Assembly (NCBI GenBank): GCA_016213725.1
Contig: JACQZS010000223.1
Location: forward strand, 1-50,229
Reading direction: 5' to 3'
DNA length: 50,229 nt
Source of the DNA: Acidobacteriota bacterium
GTDB lineage: Bacteria > Acidobacteriota > Terriglobia > Bryobacterales > Bryobacteraceae
Position 1 is the stretch's first letter. Each line of letters begins with the position of its first letter. The notes beneath the pieces were generated by a model. It saw only the letters and a list, made by a program, of their open reading frames with translations, was not told where the DNA came from and did no database searches. Positions 1 to 8,381 of the stretch are shown here, in pieces. A program made the translations under genes and the position numbers.

Positions 1-3000
1 TCGTCCGAAGCCCCGCTCACGCCCGGCCTCGGCTCCGTCACCGTCACCAGCCGCCCGCGCGCATCCAAAGTGAACTTCTTCCACTTCGTCGTCACCGGCT
101 CGATCACCTTCACCGTGTTGCCTTCGTAAATGTACTGCGTGTAGCCGGCGTTTCCGGGCGGCGTCACCCGGATGGTCCGGCCCCGCTCGTCGTAGAGGTA
201 CTCGGTCCAGTAGACGGTGGCGCCCGGCGCGTATGGCATCGAGACCTTCTTCACCTTGCCCAGCGGCGAGCAGGCGCATGGGCCGTATTCCGTGTCTACC
301 ACGGAAACCACTGTCGAGCCCGCGCCCTTCTCCACCTTGACGGTCCGCCCCAGGCCGTCGGTCGTCGTTTTTGCAAAGTGCCCGTTCGTGGTGGCGGTGG
401 CCGTTGTCGCCGTGTAGCTGTAGGTGGTCACCGCGCCCAGCGCCGAGGTGGTGGAGGAGGGCCGCGACACCGCGTCGTACTGGTAGGTCGAAGAGGCCCC
501 ATTCGGCCCCGCCGCCGAACTCAACCGCAGCACCGAATCGAACTGGAACGAACTCCCCAGATTGTTCTCTCCGTTCGGCACCATCGAAGAAGGCGCCGTC
601 CACTGCGAAGCCGAAGTCACTGTAAACTGCTCCGTCGCCCCGCCCTGCGCCGCCGCCTGCACCACGTTCCCGCCGATGTCGTAGACTACCGTCCCCATCG
701 GCTTACCCAGTGCCTTCGACCTCGTCACCATGCCGCGCGTGTAGTTCGCCGGGCCGTAGCCGGCGGCGTGATAGTTCATGTAGGGCGCATCCACCAGCCA
801 GCCCGTCTGCCCGTAGTAGCCCGGCGTGTCATACCACCACTCGCCCAGCACCGTCGTTTGCGTGCCTTCCTGCACCTCGCTCGTCGTCGCCAGGTGCGCG
901 CCGGCGATGTCGGTGTAGTAGTTGCGGTAGATCCGCGCCGGCGTCGAGAGGCTCCCGTATTCATAGATCCGCCGCTCCGTCACCCCGCCGGAGCTGTCCA
1001 ACACCTGCTCCACCTTGGAGCGCTTCTCGTACGCCGCCCCATAATCCAAGACCGTCTCCGTCGTCCCCAGGTACAGCCTCCCGAGAGCGTCCGTGGCCCA
1101 GGTGAAATCCTCCCGCATCACCACGGTGCCTGTGCTCAGCCGCCAGTCCTCATACCGGAACAGCCGCCGGAAATTGCTCTGAGCCGGGTCGCGGTAGAAG
1201 AACCATGCCCTGGCGTGGTTGTTTGGATCGGTCACCGAGCGGCCGCTTACGGTGACCCCACTCCCCGCGTCGTATCCCGCCAGCGTGTACGACCATGTCG
1301 GAGCCCCCGAGGAAGTCCGCAGATACCGGTATTTCACCTCGCGGAAGCGCTTCCCGTTGCTGTAGTCGGCGTTGTCGTAAGCCCACTCCATTTCCGCGCC
1401 CTTCGGCAGCACGACCTTGGTGAGCTCGCCTGAGTTGCTCGCGCCATATGTGAAGTTGTGCGACAGGTTCACGCCCGGGTTCGTGATGGTAGTGAGCATC
1501 ACCGCCGTTCCAAACGCCGCCCCGGTGAACGGCGATTGCAACGTCGTCTCGCTGCCATAGCCGAACGTGTACTGCTCGGCCGTGTTGACGGCGTTAGTGA
1601 TCTGCGAAAGATGCGGCGTCGGACCGCTGCCGTAATAGAACTGGTAGGCCGCATTCCACGAGCCCCCGGCCCGCACGTCGAAGATCTTCCCGATCCGCCC
1701 GCTGGTATCCGGCAAGCCCACCACGAAGCCGGGGTTGTATTCAATCCCGGTGAGATTCCCGTTGCGATCGACAAAGGCGGTGGGGTAGTACGTCCCCCGG
1801 TCCGCCTCGCCCGCGCCCGAGACGCAGTAGAAGTTCCAGTACGAGCCATCCGGAAACAGAAGCCGGTGCATGGCGTCATCCCACACCACGTAGACCGGCT
1901 CCTTCGAACGCCACTTGCCGCCGCTGTACTGGTCCAGCCGGTATTCGGCGCCGGTCGAATCCACATAGGTCCAGTGATGGATGTTCCACGTGTCGGTGTA
2001 GTGCGGGCGGATTTGCCCCGCCATCAGCATCCAGCCGTAGCCGTAGCCAATATCACGGCCCAGGTTCCACTCCGCCTGGCCGTTGTCCCGCCGCCAGTTC
2101 TGCGAGTTGTAGCTCAGCCCCAAGGGCAGCGTCCAGCCCCCGCGCCGCGTCGCCGCCAGCAGCGGCACAGAGAAGTTCAGGTTCCCCGACATCATGTCGA
2201 TTTGCTCGCCGGCGCCGCCCCAATAGGCGCCGTCGGGCCGCACGCCCACCCGCCGGGCTTCCCCGGCCTGCGTGGGCGTGGTCACGGAGAAGGTGGTGGA
2301 CGGGCCATCATTGGAGTGGCGGTCCACGGGAGAAATCGTATAGCTGTAGGTCTGCCCTGGCTGCACTGTCTGGTCCAGGAAGTAGTTCGACCGAATCAGG
2401 GCGATGACAACACCGTCCCGCCGCAGCCAATAGTGCGGCACGCCCGAACCATATTGCCCGTCATCAGCGCTCTGCCACTGGATCTCCACACTGTTCGGCA
2501 GCGTCGTCGTCGCGACCCGCCCCCGGTCCACTGCCCCTGGCCCTGTGCGGTCGAGGAGCCCCATCTGCACCAGCGTAAATCCGTTGCCTGCCGGAGCGTT
2601 GATCACGCCCACTCCGGGCTGCCCGCCTGGTATGACATTCGCACCCTCAGTGCCATACACAAGCATCCCATTCAAGTAAACGGTTAGAGCTCCGTTATCA
2701 ATCACCACCGTCTGCATCGTGTTCAGCGCCCCCTGCTGGCAACCCACCACTGACGACGACCGCTGCGTGAACACCCCATTCACGCGCTGGTTCACCGTCA
2801 TCGTCATCTGACAGCCGTTGCCCAGCACCACATTGCCCCACTCGATGGAATAGAAAGTCCCCGAAGGCGAAGGCCCCGTCATTGCGTCCTGTGTCGCGTG
2901 AATGTAGTGCACATACGTGCCGCCGGTGGAATCGAGCTTCACCTGCGTCCGCACCTCGTATGCCGCGGTCCCGTCCGGCACCGGGATTTTAGAAATCAGC

Positions 3001-3185
3001 GAAGCGCCCGCACTGGCGCCGCTGTATAGAGGACTCGTCGAATTCGACCAGGATCCGTTCGACTGCCAGTTAGAGCCGTTGATCCCGTACTGAAAGTTAT
3101 CGGAATAGTAGTAGGAATACTGCCCGAATGCGGGCAGAACCAATGCCGGCAGAGCGAGCGCGGCCAGCAGAACGAGGTTTCTCAT
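1..3185 (-). CDS. Secreted RHS/YD-repeat protein, 3' end outside window
   Basis: About 1061 codons are open from an ATG at 3185 to the left edge, so the C-terminus is missing. Residues 1-22 form a signal peptide (MRNLVLLAALALPALV, then an Ala-Phe-Gly-Gln cleavage region). Residues about 23-210 look like a concanavalin-A/LamG-type beta sandwich. A fibronectin-III-like segment follows (about 225-305). From about residue 330 comes the RHS core start (MMSGNLNFSVPL, LPLGLSYNSQNW) and then many Tyr-rich YD-type repeats (YEYGSL, YDERGRTIRV, DARGRLVTV). A cysteine-bearing segment, EYGPCACSPLGKVKKV, occurs near residue 970. RHS proteins build a closed shell that often carries a variable C-terminal toxin; whether this one does cannot be seen here. 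It starts inside the stop of the upstream 137-aa gene (ATGA), so the two are translationally coupled. The family call is firm; the function is open. Confidence 0.85.
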   Translation of the reverse strand, partial: MRNLVLLAALALPALVLPAFGQYSYYYSDNFQYGINGSNWQSNGSWSNSTSPLYSGASAGASLISKIPVPDGTAAYEVRTQVKLDSTGGTYVHYIHATQDAMTGPSPSGTFYSIEWGNVVLGNGCQMTMTVNQRVNGVFTQRSSSVVGCQQGALNTMQTVVIDNGALTVYLNGMLVYGTEGANVIPGGQPGVGVINAPAGNGFTLVQMGLLDRTGPGAVDRGRVATTTLPNSVEIQWQSADDGQYGSGVPHYWLRRDGVVIALIRSNYFLDQTVQPGQTYSYTISPVDRHSNDGPSTTFSVTTPTQAGEARRVGVRPDGAYWGGAGEQIDMMSGNLNFSVPLLAATRRGGWTLPLGLSYNSQNWRRDNGQAEWNLGRDIGYGYGWMLMAGQIRPHYTDTWNIHHWTYVDSTGAEYRLDQYSGGKWRSKEPVYVVWDDAMHRLLFPDGSYWNFYCVSGAGEADRGTYYPTAFVDRNGNLTGIEYNPGFVVGLPDTSGRIGKIFDVRAGGSWNAAYQFYYGSGPTPHLSQITNAVNTAEQYTFGYGSETTLQSPFTGAAFGTAVMLTTITNPGVNLSHNFTYGASNSGELTKVVLPKGAEMEWAYDNADYSNGKRFREVKYRYLRTSSGAPTWSYTLAGYDAGSGVTVSGRSVTDPNNHARAWFFYRDPAQSNFRRLFRYEDWRLSTGTVVMREDFTWATDALGRLYLGTTETVLDYGAAYEKRSKVEQVLDSSGGVTERRIYEYGSLSTPARIYRNYYTDIAGAHLATTSEVQEGTQTTVLGEWWYDTPGYYGQTGWLVDAPYMNYHAAGYGPANYTRGMVTRSKALGKPMGTVVYDIGGNVVQAAAQGGATEQFTVTSASQWTAPSSMVPNGENNLGSSFQFDSVLRLSSAAGPNGASSTYQYDAVSRPSSTTSALGAVTTYSYTATTATATTNGHFAKTTTDGLGRTVKVEKGAGSTVVSVVDTEYGPCACSPLGKVKKVSMPYAPGATVYWTEYLYDERGRTIRVTPPGNAGYTQYIYEGNTVKVIEPVTTKWKKFTLDARGRLVTVTEPRPGVSGASD

Positions 3186-3595
3186 TTCGCACCTCCCTGC
3201 TTGTGGCCGGTAAGGAAGTCGTCGAGATCAAAGTCCTTCCTGTACTTCTTCAACTCCTTTTCCACGTCGTCCCGCTTCCCCTGTCCGCGCTCGAAGACTT
3301 TGACCGCACCGCCTTTCCCCGTCTTGACATCGGTCAAATCCTGTAGGCCCTCCGCCGTCACCCGGCTTAATTCCAGCTCGACAATGGCATATTGGCCATC
3401 GTCGCTGGCGATCCAGTGGTAATTGAAGCCTCCCTCCACAGGCAGCGCTGGCCGCCTCGGATCCTCCCAAGTCCCCTTACCTTTCATCGTAGTGACGGCG
3501 ATCAGTTTCCGCCCGCCGCCGGAAGATTCCGCCAGAACCGGAAGCGCCATAGCGCAGAATAGGGAAAAGAGGATCACGATACCTGAAATCCGCAT
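3182..3595 (-). CDS. Small secreted protein of unknown function, coupled to RHS gene
   Basis: 137 aa with a clear signal peptide (MRISGIVILFSLFCAMALPVLA). The mature part contains GKGTWEDPRRPALP, then a beta-rich segment (HWIASDDGQYAIVELE), and ends in a charged, helix-prone tail rich in Lys, Asp and Glu (about residues 103-137, including KKYRKDFDLDDF). I do not recognise a named family. Its stop overlaps the RHS start by 4 bp (ATGA), so the pair is co-translated and both products should be exported. A role as chaperone, anchor or accessory factor of the RHS shell is inference from this arrangement. Classical RHS immunity genes follow the toxin end rather than precede the shell, so immunity is less likely. 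The start is the ATG at 3595, with a TAGAGT box 6 nt upstream. Confidence 0.75.
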   Translation of the reverse strand: MRISGIVILFSLFCAMALPVLAESSGGGRKLIAVTTMKGKGTWEDPRRPALPVEGGFNYHWIASDDGQYAIVELELSRVTAEGLQDLTDVKTGKGGAVKVFERGQGKRDDVEKELKKYRKDFDLDDFLTGHKQGGAK

Positions 3596-3601
3596 GGCGC
3601 G

Positions 3602-3607
3602 ACTCTA
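3602..3607 (-). promoter_or_regulatory. Candidate -10 box of the RHS-partner operon (TAGAGT)
   Basis: TAGAGT lies 6 nt before the ATG at 3595 and is preceded by TG at the extended -10 position. Transcription would begin at or next to the start codon, giving a leaderless mRNA. No convincing -35 was found. Confidence 0.4.
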
Positions 3608-3643
3608 CCACAGGAAGATGCTAAGAAGTCAAAATATCCGCAT

Positions 3644-3662
3644 TTGTTCCGAAAACAGAACA
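3644..3662. repeat. Near-palindromic element, copy 1
   Basis: The sequence TTGTTCCGAAAACAGAACA is an imperfect inverted repeat (TGTTC ... GAACA) around an AAAA centre. Its first 13 bases are identical to copy 2 at 3784. It lies about 50 bp upstream of the RHS-partner start, a suitable place for a regulator site. Confidence 0.5.
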
Positions 3663-3783
3663 GCTTCCACATCCAAAATCTTCTAAGCAGAGCTAAGCCT
3701 ATCATTCACATTCAGTTGCAGCCGCGCATGAGCGCAGCGATCCAGGCCTGAGTTATTCACAGTTTTCTCCTTTGCGCTGCCGC

Positions 3784-3803
3784 TTGTTCCGAAAACGAAA
3801 CAA
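3784..3803. repeat. Near-palindromic element, copy 2
   Basis: The sequence TTGTTCCGAAAACGAAACAA has half sites TTGTTCCG and CGAAACAA (one mismatch) around AAAA. It sits exactly 140 bp from copy 1, in the same orientation. Two similar dyads before one operon suggest paired operator sites, for example a dimeric repressor able to loop DNA. The binding protein is unknown. Confidence 0.5.
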
Positions 3804-4167
3804 GGATGGATTGGCACACCTCTCAGTGCACCTTCTTCCCACGGCCATGCGACGGTGATTTTGCAGTGTTCGGGCCGGCGAGTTTACTGAATTTACATCC
3901 AAACTAGGACACCAATTGCAGTGCGACCGACCGACTCTGATACTTAGATCGAGGCAGAGGGTGGAAGGACGGACCTTACCAATTCAATCGAAGCCTGCCC
4001 GCCCTTGCCCTGGCGGCGCGACGCCTGAAAGACGAGTTCCACTCTGGGTGGGAGCACGGAGAATGGCAAACAGATGCCACTTCACCCCGATAACTCCCGA
4101 TTGCGGGCGCGGCGTGCGAGGGTGCGACAGGGTGAGTTCCCGGCAGGAGAAGGGACTAGAAGTGATT

Positions 4168-4186
4168 CCTGGCCGGGAGGACCAGG
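4168..4186 (-). terminator. Candidate hairpin terminator after the phoH-era operon
   Basis: Stem CCTGGCC / GG-A-CCAGG with a GGGA loop, 24 bp beyond the stop at 4210. On the minus strand it is followed only by a weak T-containing stretch (AATCACTTCT), so it is a poor classical terminator, but it is well placed. Confidence 0.3.
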
Positions 4187-4209
4187 CAACAGATGCCGTG
4201 AATGGAGTT

Positions 4210-4803
4210 TCAGCGGACGGTGAGGGCGAAGTCGACGTCGAGGACGATGGATTCTTTGGTGACTTTGACCTGGCGCAATTCGAAGGTTGTCAGCTCGCGG
4301 CGGTAGTGGGTGGCGGGGGAGAGGTCTTCGAGGAGTTCGCGGGCGCGGGCGGCGATGTCGAGGCTGAACTCCTTTTCGAGGCTTTCGGCGAGGGCTTTGC
4401 GGACGCGGCGGATGTAGAACGAATCCTTGCCGCCGGTGTCGATGTGGACTTCGGAGAGGACGAGTTTGCCGCGCTTCACAAGGGGGGTGGCGGCGACGGT
4501 GAGGTCGAAGGCATCGCCGAGGCCGACACAGCGGCCGAGGACGTCGAGGCCTTTGCGGCCGGAGAAGCGGGCTTTGACGATCAACTGGCCGTTCCATTCG
4601 CCGGCGGCGGGGGTCTCGAGGTAGGCGAAATCGCAGCGCTTTTCGCGGGCTCCGGCAACGTATTTGCGGCCCTCCTGGGTGAAGACCTGCTCGGCCATCA
4701 GGCGGCCGATGACGGGGTAAGCGAGGCGGACCTCGGCGGCCGCGGCGGCGGCGGGCAGAAAGAGGGCCAGGGCGGCGGCGGGGAGGAAGGGTCGGGCCGG
4801 CAT
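4210..4803 (-). CDS. Secreted protein of unknown function
   Basis: 197 aa from an ATG at 4803. Residues 1-23 are a signal peptide (hydrophobic, ending AAAAAAE). The mature region begins VRLAYPVIGRLMAEQVF and contains a single Cys pair candidate (residues near 57 and 91), alternating beta-strand-like segments, and a long amphipathic helix near 130-155 (RRVRKALAESLEKEF). It ends in another strand-rich segment (SIVLDVDFALTVR). I do not recognise the family; the pattern of one long helix between beta-rich halves resembles lipid-binding or pseudo-dimeric envelope folds, but that is speculation. It is 12 bp downstream of the SDR gene and is the last gene of the phoH-era run. Confidence 0.65.
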   Translation of the reverse strand: MPARPFLPAAALALFLPAAAAAAEVRLAYPVIGRLMAEQVFTQEGRKYVAGAREKRCDFAYLETPAAGEWNGQLIVKARFSGRKGLDVLGRCVGLGDAFDLTVAATPLVKRGKLVLSEVHIDTGGKDSFYIRRVRKALAESLEKEFSLDIAARARELLEDLSPATHYRRELTTFELRQVKVTKESIVLDVDFALTVR

Positions 4804-4815
4804 GCCTTGAGTGGC

Positions 4816-5637
4816 CTAGACTTTTTGCAGGCGGCGGAGGGTGTAGAGGGCGGAGTGGGAGTTGAGGTGTTCGAGCCGCTTCCAGTCGTCGGCGACGGAG
4901 ATGAGCTTGCCGCTGATGTGGTTGGAGCGCTCAGAGCAGAGGAACTGGGAGAGTAGGAGCTGCCTGTCGGGCGGGGTGCCGCCGTTGGAACGGGTGAGGG
5001 CGGCCTCTTCGATTTCGCGGGCGCCGGCGAGGTGGCCGGCGGCGAGGATTTCGTCGGTGAGGCTGGTGTAGGTGAGGCCGGGGTTCATGCAGTTGATCTG
5101 GATATTGGAGTCGCTGACTTCCTCGGCGACCGACTCGACGAAGCGGACGAGGGCGGCCTGGGTGGCGGAGTAGGCGGTGAAGTTGGGGCGGGGCCCGTCG
5201 GCGCCGGGGCCGGTGAGGAGGACGATCTTGCCCCAGCGGTTTGCGACCATGCCGGGCAGCACGGCGCGGCAGGCGTTCATGGAGCCGGTGAGGTTGGTCT
5301 GGACGGCTTCGGCCCACTTGTCGGGCGGGGCGCCGGCCAGGGGACCGATGGCGCCGAAGCTGGAGTGGGCGCAGATGAGGATCTGGACGGAGCCGAAGTG
5401 GTGGACCATGCGGTCCGCGGCGGCCTGGACGTGCGCGTAGTCGCGAACGTCGCATTTGAGGCGGAGAGAAGAGCCGCCGGCGTGTTCGATTTCGAGGTGA
5501 GCGAGATCGAGTTCGGCTTTGCTGCGGGCGAGGAGGCCGACGTGGGCTCCAGCGGAAGCGAAACCGATGGCCAAGCGTTTTCCGATGCCACGACCCGCCC
5601 CCGTGATGAGGATGGACTTTCCCTTAAACGGTCGCAC
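4816..5637 (-). CDS. Short-chain dehydrogenase/reductase with altered catalytic residues
   Basis: 273 aa, GTG start, Rossmann fold. The cofactor loop TGAGRGIG is at 12-19, CDVRD at 62-66 and the structural Asn at N115. The catalytic region departs from the family: the NNAG motif is CAHS (89-92), the Ser site near 142-143 is Thr-Gly, and the YxxxK motif is Y156-S-A-T-Q160, so the lysine is replaced by glutamine (codon CAG). The C-terminus (residues about 235-273, ISGKLIS, YTLRRL) matches an SDR subgroup often found near sugar or envelope genes. It may bind NAD(P) without turnover, or catalyse an unusual reaction. It lies 49 bp after era and 12 bp before the secreted unknown, probably in the same operon. 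Confidence 0.85.
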   Translation of the reverse strand: MRPFKGKSILITGAGRGIGKRLAIGFASAGAHVGLLARSKAELDLAHLEIEHAGGSSLRLKCDVRDYAHVQAAADRMVHHFGSVQILICAHSSFGAIGPLAGAPPDKWAEAVQTNLTGSMNACRAVLPGMVANRWGKIVLLTGPGADGPRPNFTAYSATQAALVRFVESVAEEVSDSNIQINCMNPGLTYTSLTDEILAAGHLAGAREIEEAALTRSNGGTPPDRQLLLSQFLCSERSNHISGKLISVADDWKRLEHLNSHSALYTLRRLQKV

Positions 5638-5686
5638 AGGCGATTACCCACCAAGATGCTAGCAGGGTTGGAGGCAGGATGGGGTG

Positions 5687-6682
5687 TTACAAAATGACGG
5701 GGCCGTCGGGCTCGTCGGCGGCGCCCGGGGAGGCTTCGGGGGCGGTGGGGGCGGCAGGCGCCGCGCCGATCATGGCGCGCCAGTCGAGTTCCTTGAGGAA
5801 CTGCTCGTTTTCGCGCCAATTGGGGCTCACCTTGACGAACAAGGTGAGGAAGACGCGGGTGCCGAGGATGGATTCGAGCTCGACGCGGGCCTGGGTGCCA
5901 ACTTCTTTGAGGAGGGCGCCGCGTGCGCCGAGAACGATGATCTTCTGGCCGGTGCGCTCGACGTGGATGGTGGCGGAGATGCGGGTGAGCTTGGCATCCT
6001 CCTTCCACTCGTCGATGAGGACGGCGACGGAGTGGGGGACCTCCTGGCGGGTGAGGGCGAGGATCTTCTCGCGGATGATTTCGGAGGCGAGGAAGCGTTC
6101 GGGCTGGTCTGTGATGTGATCCGGCGGGAACCAGGCGGGGCCGGCGGGCATGCGCTGGAGGATGGCGGCGCGGAGTTCTTCGACGCCCTCGCCGGTGAGG
6201 GCGGAGATGGGGAAGACCTCCTCGAAGGGGTGCCACTGGCGGTAGTGCTCGATGAGGGCGAGGAGGACGTCTTTACGGGAGAGGGCGTCGATCTTGTTGA
6301 AGACAGCGAAGGCGGGGGCGCCGGCCTGGCGGATGAGAGCAACGGCCTGTTCGTCGAGAGCCGAGGGGGGACGGGTGGAATCGATGAGGAAGAGGAGGAG
6401 GTCACGTTCCTGGAGGGCTTCGCCGATGGATTGCATCATGCGGCGGTTGAAGAGCGAGTCGGCCTGATGGATGCCGGGGGTATCGACGAAGACGACCTGG
6501 GATTGAGGGGTATTCCAGACGCCCTGAATGGTGGTGCGGGTGGTTTGGGGCTTATCGGCGACGATGGCGAGCTTCATGCCGGTGAGGGCATTGAGGAGGG
6601 TGGACTTGCCGGAGTTGGGGCGGCCGAGCAGGGAGACGAAGCCGGAGCGGAAGGCGGGTTTGCGGGTGCGGGGTTTACTCAC
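5687..6682 (-). CDS. era: GTPase Era
   Basis: 331 aa. Era binds 16S rRNA near its 3' end and acts as a GTP-dependent checkpoint in 30S ribosome assembly at the inner membrane. G1 GRPNSGKST (20-28), G3 DTPG (67-70), G4 NKID (129-132) and G5 SAL are all present. The C-terminal half carries the KH RNA-binding domain (GARGALLKEVG near 253). A 28-residue Ala/Pro-rich tail after about residue 303 is extra to the usual length. The GTG start overlaps the CorC stop by 4 bp (GTGA). Placement after phoH, ybeY and corC is the classic bacterial order and links it to rRNA maturation. Confidence 0.97.
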   Translation of the reverse strand: MSKPRTRKPAFRSGFVSLLGRPNSGKSTLLNALTGMKLAIVADKPQTTRTTIQGVWNTPQSQVVFVDTPGIHQADSLFNRRMMQSIGEALQERDLLLFLIDSTRPPSALDEQAVALIRQAGAPAFAVFNKIDALSRKDVLLALIEHYRQWHPFEEVFPISALTGEGVEELRAAILQRMPAGPAWFPPDHITDQPERFLASEIIREKILALTRQEVPHSVAVLIDEWKEDAKLTRISATIHVERTGQKIIVLGARGALLKEVGTQARVELESILGTRVFLTLFVKVSPNWRENEQFLKELDWRAMIGAAPAAPTAPEASPGAADEPDGPVIL

Positions 6683-7941
6683 AGGGATTCCTCTTGATCT
6701 TCAGGGGGGGGCGGAGCGGGGCTGATGCGCACCTTATCCACCCGGTAGTCGTCGGCGGAGAGGATTTCGATGCGCAGGCCGGCGTGTTGGATGACCTGGC
6801 CGGGCTTGGGGATGGCGCCGGCCCATTCGGCGGCAAGGCCGCCGACGGTGGTGGATTCGGTGCCGTCTTCGGGGCGGAAGTCGAACATCTCGTGGAGGTG
6901 GTCGAGGTCGAAGGCGCCGGAGACGGTGATGGAGCCGTCGGGGGAGCGGAGGACGTCGTGCTGGGGCTCGTGCTCGTCGCGGATTTCGCCGAACACCTCT
7001 TCGACGAGGTCCTCCATGGTGGCGAGGCCGGCGAGGCGGCCGTATTCGTCGACGACGTAGACGATGTGGATGCCGCGTTCCTGCATTTCCCGAAGGAGGC
7101 GGGCGACGGGCATGGTTTCGGGGACGGCCTCGATGGGGCGCATGAGGGCGCGGAGGGAGGAAGAGGCGCGCTGGGCGTCGTCGAGTTCGTAGAGATCGCG
7201 GACGTGGACGAAGCCGAGGACGCGATCGATGGTGGACTCGTAGACGGGGATGCGGGAGAACTGCTGATCGCGGGCGAGGCGGCGGAGGGAGTCGAGGGAC
7301 TCGGAGGCTTCGATGGCGACGATGGAGGGGCGCGGGGTCATGACCTCGCGGACGCGCTTGTCGCCGAAGGCGACGACGTTCTGGATGAGGCGGGAGTCCT
7401 CTTTCTCGATGATGCCTTCCTCTTCGCCGGCGGAGATGAGGGCGTCGATCTCCTCGCCGGGCTCAGGGCGGTCTTCGGAAGGAGCGGGAGAGCCGAGTTC
7501 GAAGAGCGACTGGAGAAAGCCCAGGAGAAGGGTGAGGGGCTTGAAGAGGAGAGTGAGGAACTTGAGGAGAGGGACGAACGGCAGAGCCCACTGGCCGGAG
7601 GAGCGGCGGTAGAGGATCTGAGGGAGGACGTAGGCGGCGGCCATCATGACGAGCCAGGCGAGGAGGAAGCCTTCGAGGAAGCCGCGCCAGCTTTCGCCGC
7701 GAGCGGCGGCGGCGGCGACGAAGAGGGCGCCGCAGAGGACGAGGAGGGTGTGCTTGATGAGGGAGAAGACGAAGGCGCCGTCTTCGGTTTCGAAGCCGAG
7801 GCGGTCTTCGAGGGTTTCCTTGAAGAAGGCAAGAGCGTCGGATTCGCGGGTGATGAGGCGGAGGGATTCCAGGTAGAGCAGCTGGATGAAGCTGGCGAGG
7901 AAGAGAAGGAAGCCGAAGACGAAGGCGATGGGGAAGATCAT
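6679..7941 (-). CDS. CorC/HlyC-type CBS-domain membrane protein
   Basis: 420 aa. The N-terminal about 150 residues contain three to four hydrophobic segments resembling the CNNM/DUF21 transmembrane domain, though weaker than usual. A linker ([20 protein letters not shown]) leads into the signature [14 protein letters not shown] and two CBS domains (about 200-320, ending [18 protein letters not shown]). A CorC_HlyC domain follows (about 335-410). Family members take part in Mg2+/Co2+ transport or efflux; the older name hemolysin is not a statement of function. It is coupled to ybeY by ATGA and to era by GTGA. Confidence 0.9.
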   Translation of the reverse strand: MIFPIAFVFGFLLFLASFIQLLYLESLRLITRESDALAFFKETLEDRLGFETEDGAFVFSLIKHTLLVLCGALFVAAAAARGESWRGFLEGFLLAWLVMMAAAYVLPQILYRRSSGQWALPFVPLLKFLTLLFKPLTLLLGFLQSLFELGSPAPSEDRPEPGEEIDALISAGEEEGIIEKEDSRLIQNVVAFGDKRVREVMTPRPSIVAIEASESLDSLRRLARDQQFSRIPVYESTIDRVLGFVHVRDLYELDDAQRASSSLRALMRPIEAVPETMPVARLLREMQERGIHIVYVVDEYGRLAGLATMEDLVEEVFGEIRDEHEPQHDVLRSPDGSITVSGAFDLDHLHEMFDFRPEDGTESTTVGGLAAEWAGAIPKPGQVIQHAGLRIEILSADDYRVDKVRISPAPPPPEDQEESL

Positions 7942-8381
7942 CGCCGGGCTCTTTCGATGAGGGAGGCGGGGAGCTGGAAATGGGCGCGCCAGCGGGACTC
8001 GGCGCGGCGCATGCGGCCGCGGTCGGATTCGTGGTCGTAGCCGAGGAGGTGGAGGAGGCCGTGGAGGAGGAGGATGCGGAGTTCGGTAGGGGTGTCGTGG
8101 CCGTAGGCGGCGGCCTGGGCGGCGGCGCGGTGCCAGGAAATAGCTATGTCGCCCAGTGGGCCTTGGGGCTCGCCGGAGGGAAACGAGAGGACGTCGGTGG
8201 GGTAGTCCTTGCCGAGGAAGTCGCGGTTCATGCGTTGGAGGCCGGCGTCGGTGGTAATGAGGCAGCAGAAGGGGCGGCCGAGGGCGACTTCATCGCGGAG
8301 GGCGCGGGCAAAGGCCTGGAGTTCGCGGCGGCGGAGGCCGGGCGTGCGGTGTTCGAAGAGAACCAGGGGTTCCGGGGTCAT
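7938..8381 (-). CDS. ybeY: Endoribonuclease / rRNA maturation factor YbeY
   Basis: 147 aa. YbeY is a zinc metalloenzyme needed for 16S rRNA 3'-end maturation and late-stage ribosome quality control. The metal site [11 protein letters not shown] is at residues 107-117 (H107, H111, H117). The upstream substrate-groove motif [10 protein letters not shown] (59-68) and the GDIAIS segment are also conserved. The start overlaps the PhoH stop (ATGA) and the stop overlaps the CorC start (ATGA), so translation is coupled on both sides. Length is typical. Confidence 0.96.
   Translation of the reverse strand: MTPEPLVLFEHRTPGLRRRELQAFARALRDEVALGRPFCCLITTDAGLQRMNRDFLGKDYPTDVLSFPSGEPQGPLGDIAISWHRAAAQAAAYGHDTPTELRILLLHGLLHLLGYDHESDRGRMRRAESRWRAHFQLPASLIERARR

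Larger units (their letters stand above)
3596..4209. other. Non-coding stretch between RHS locus and era/phoH operon
   Basis: About 610 bp with no plausible gene on either strand; it is more AT-rich than its surroundings between 3600 and 3920. It holds the RHS-operon promoter region, two related near-palindromes (3644 and 3784) and a hairpin near 4168. The long open frame that crosses it on the plus strand is the shadow of the minus-strand genes beyond 4210. Confidence 0.6.

Noticed and set aside
4069-4197. Direct repeat AACAGATGCC at 4069 and 4188
   Set aside because: Only 10 bp long, and nothing else is shared around the copies; likely chance.
3916-4956. 346-codon plus-strand open frame
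   Set aside because: Its product is Glu/Gly/Asp-rich low-complexity antisense to two good minus-strand genes; a high-GC shadow.
6694-8040. 448-codon acidic plus-strand open frame opposite the CorC/HlyC gene
   Set aside because: Antisense of a clear family member, with biased composition and no motif.
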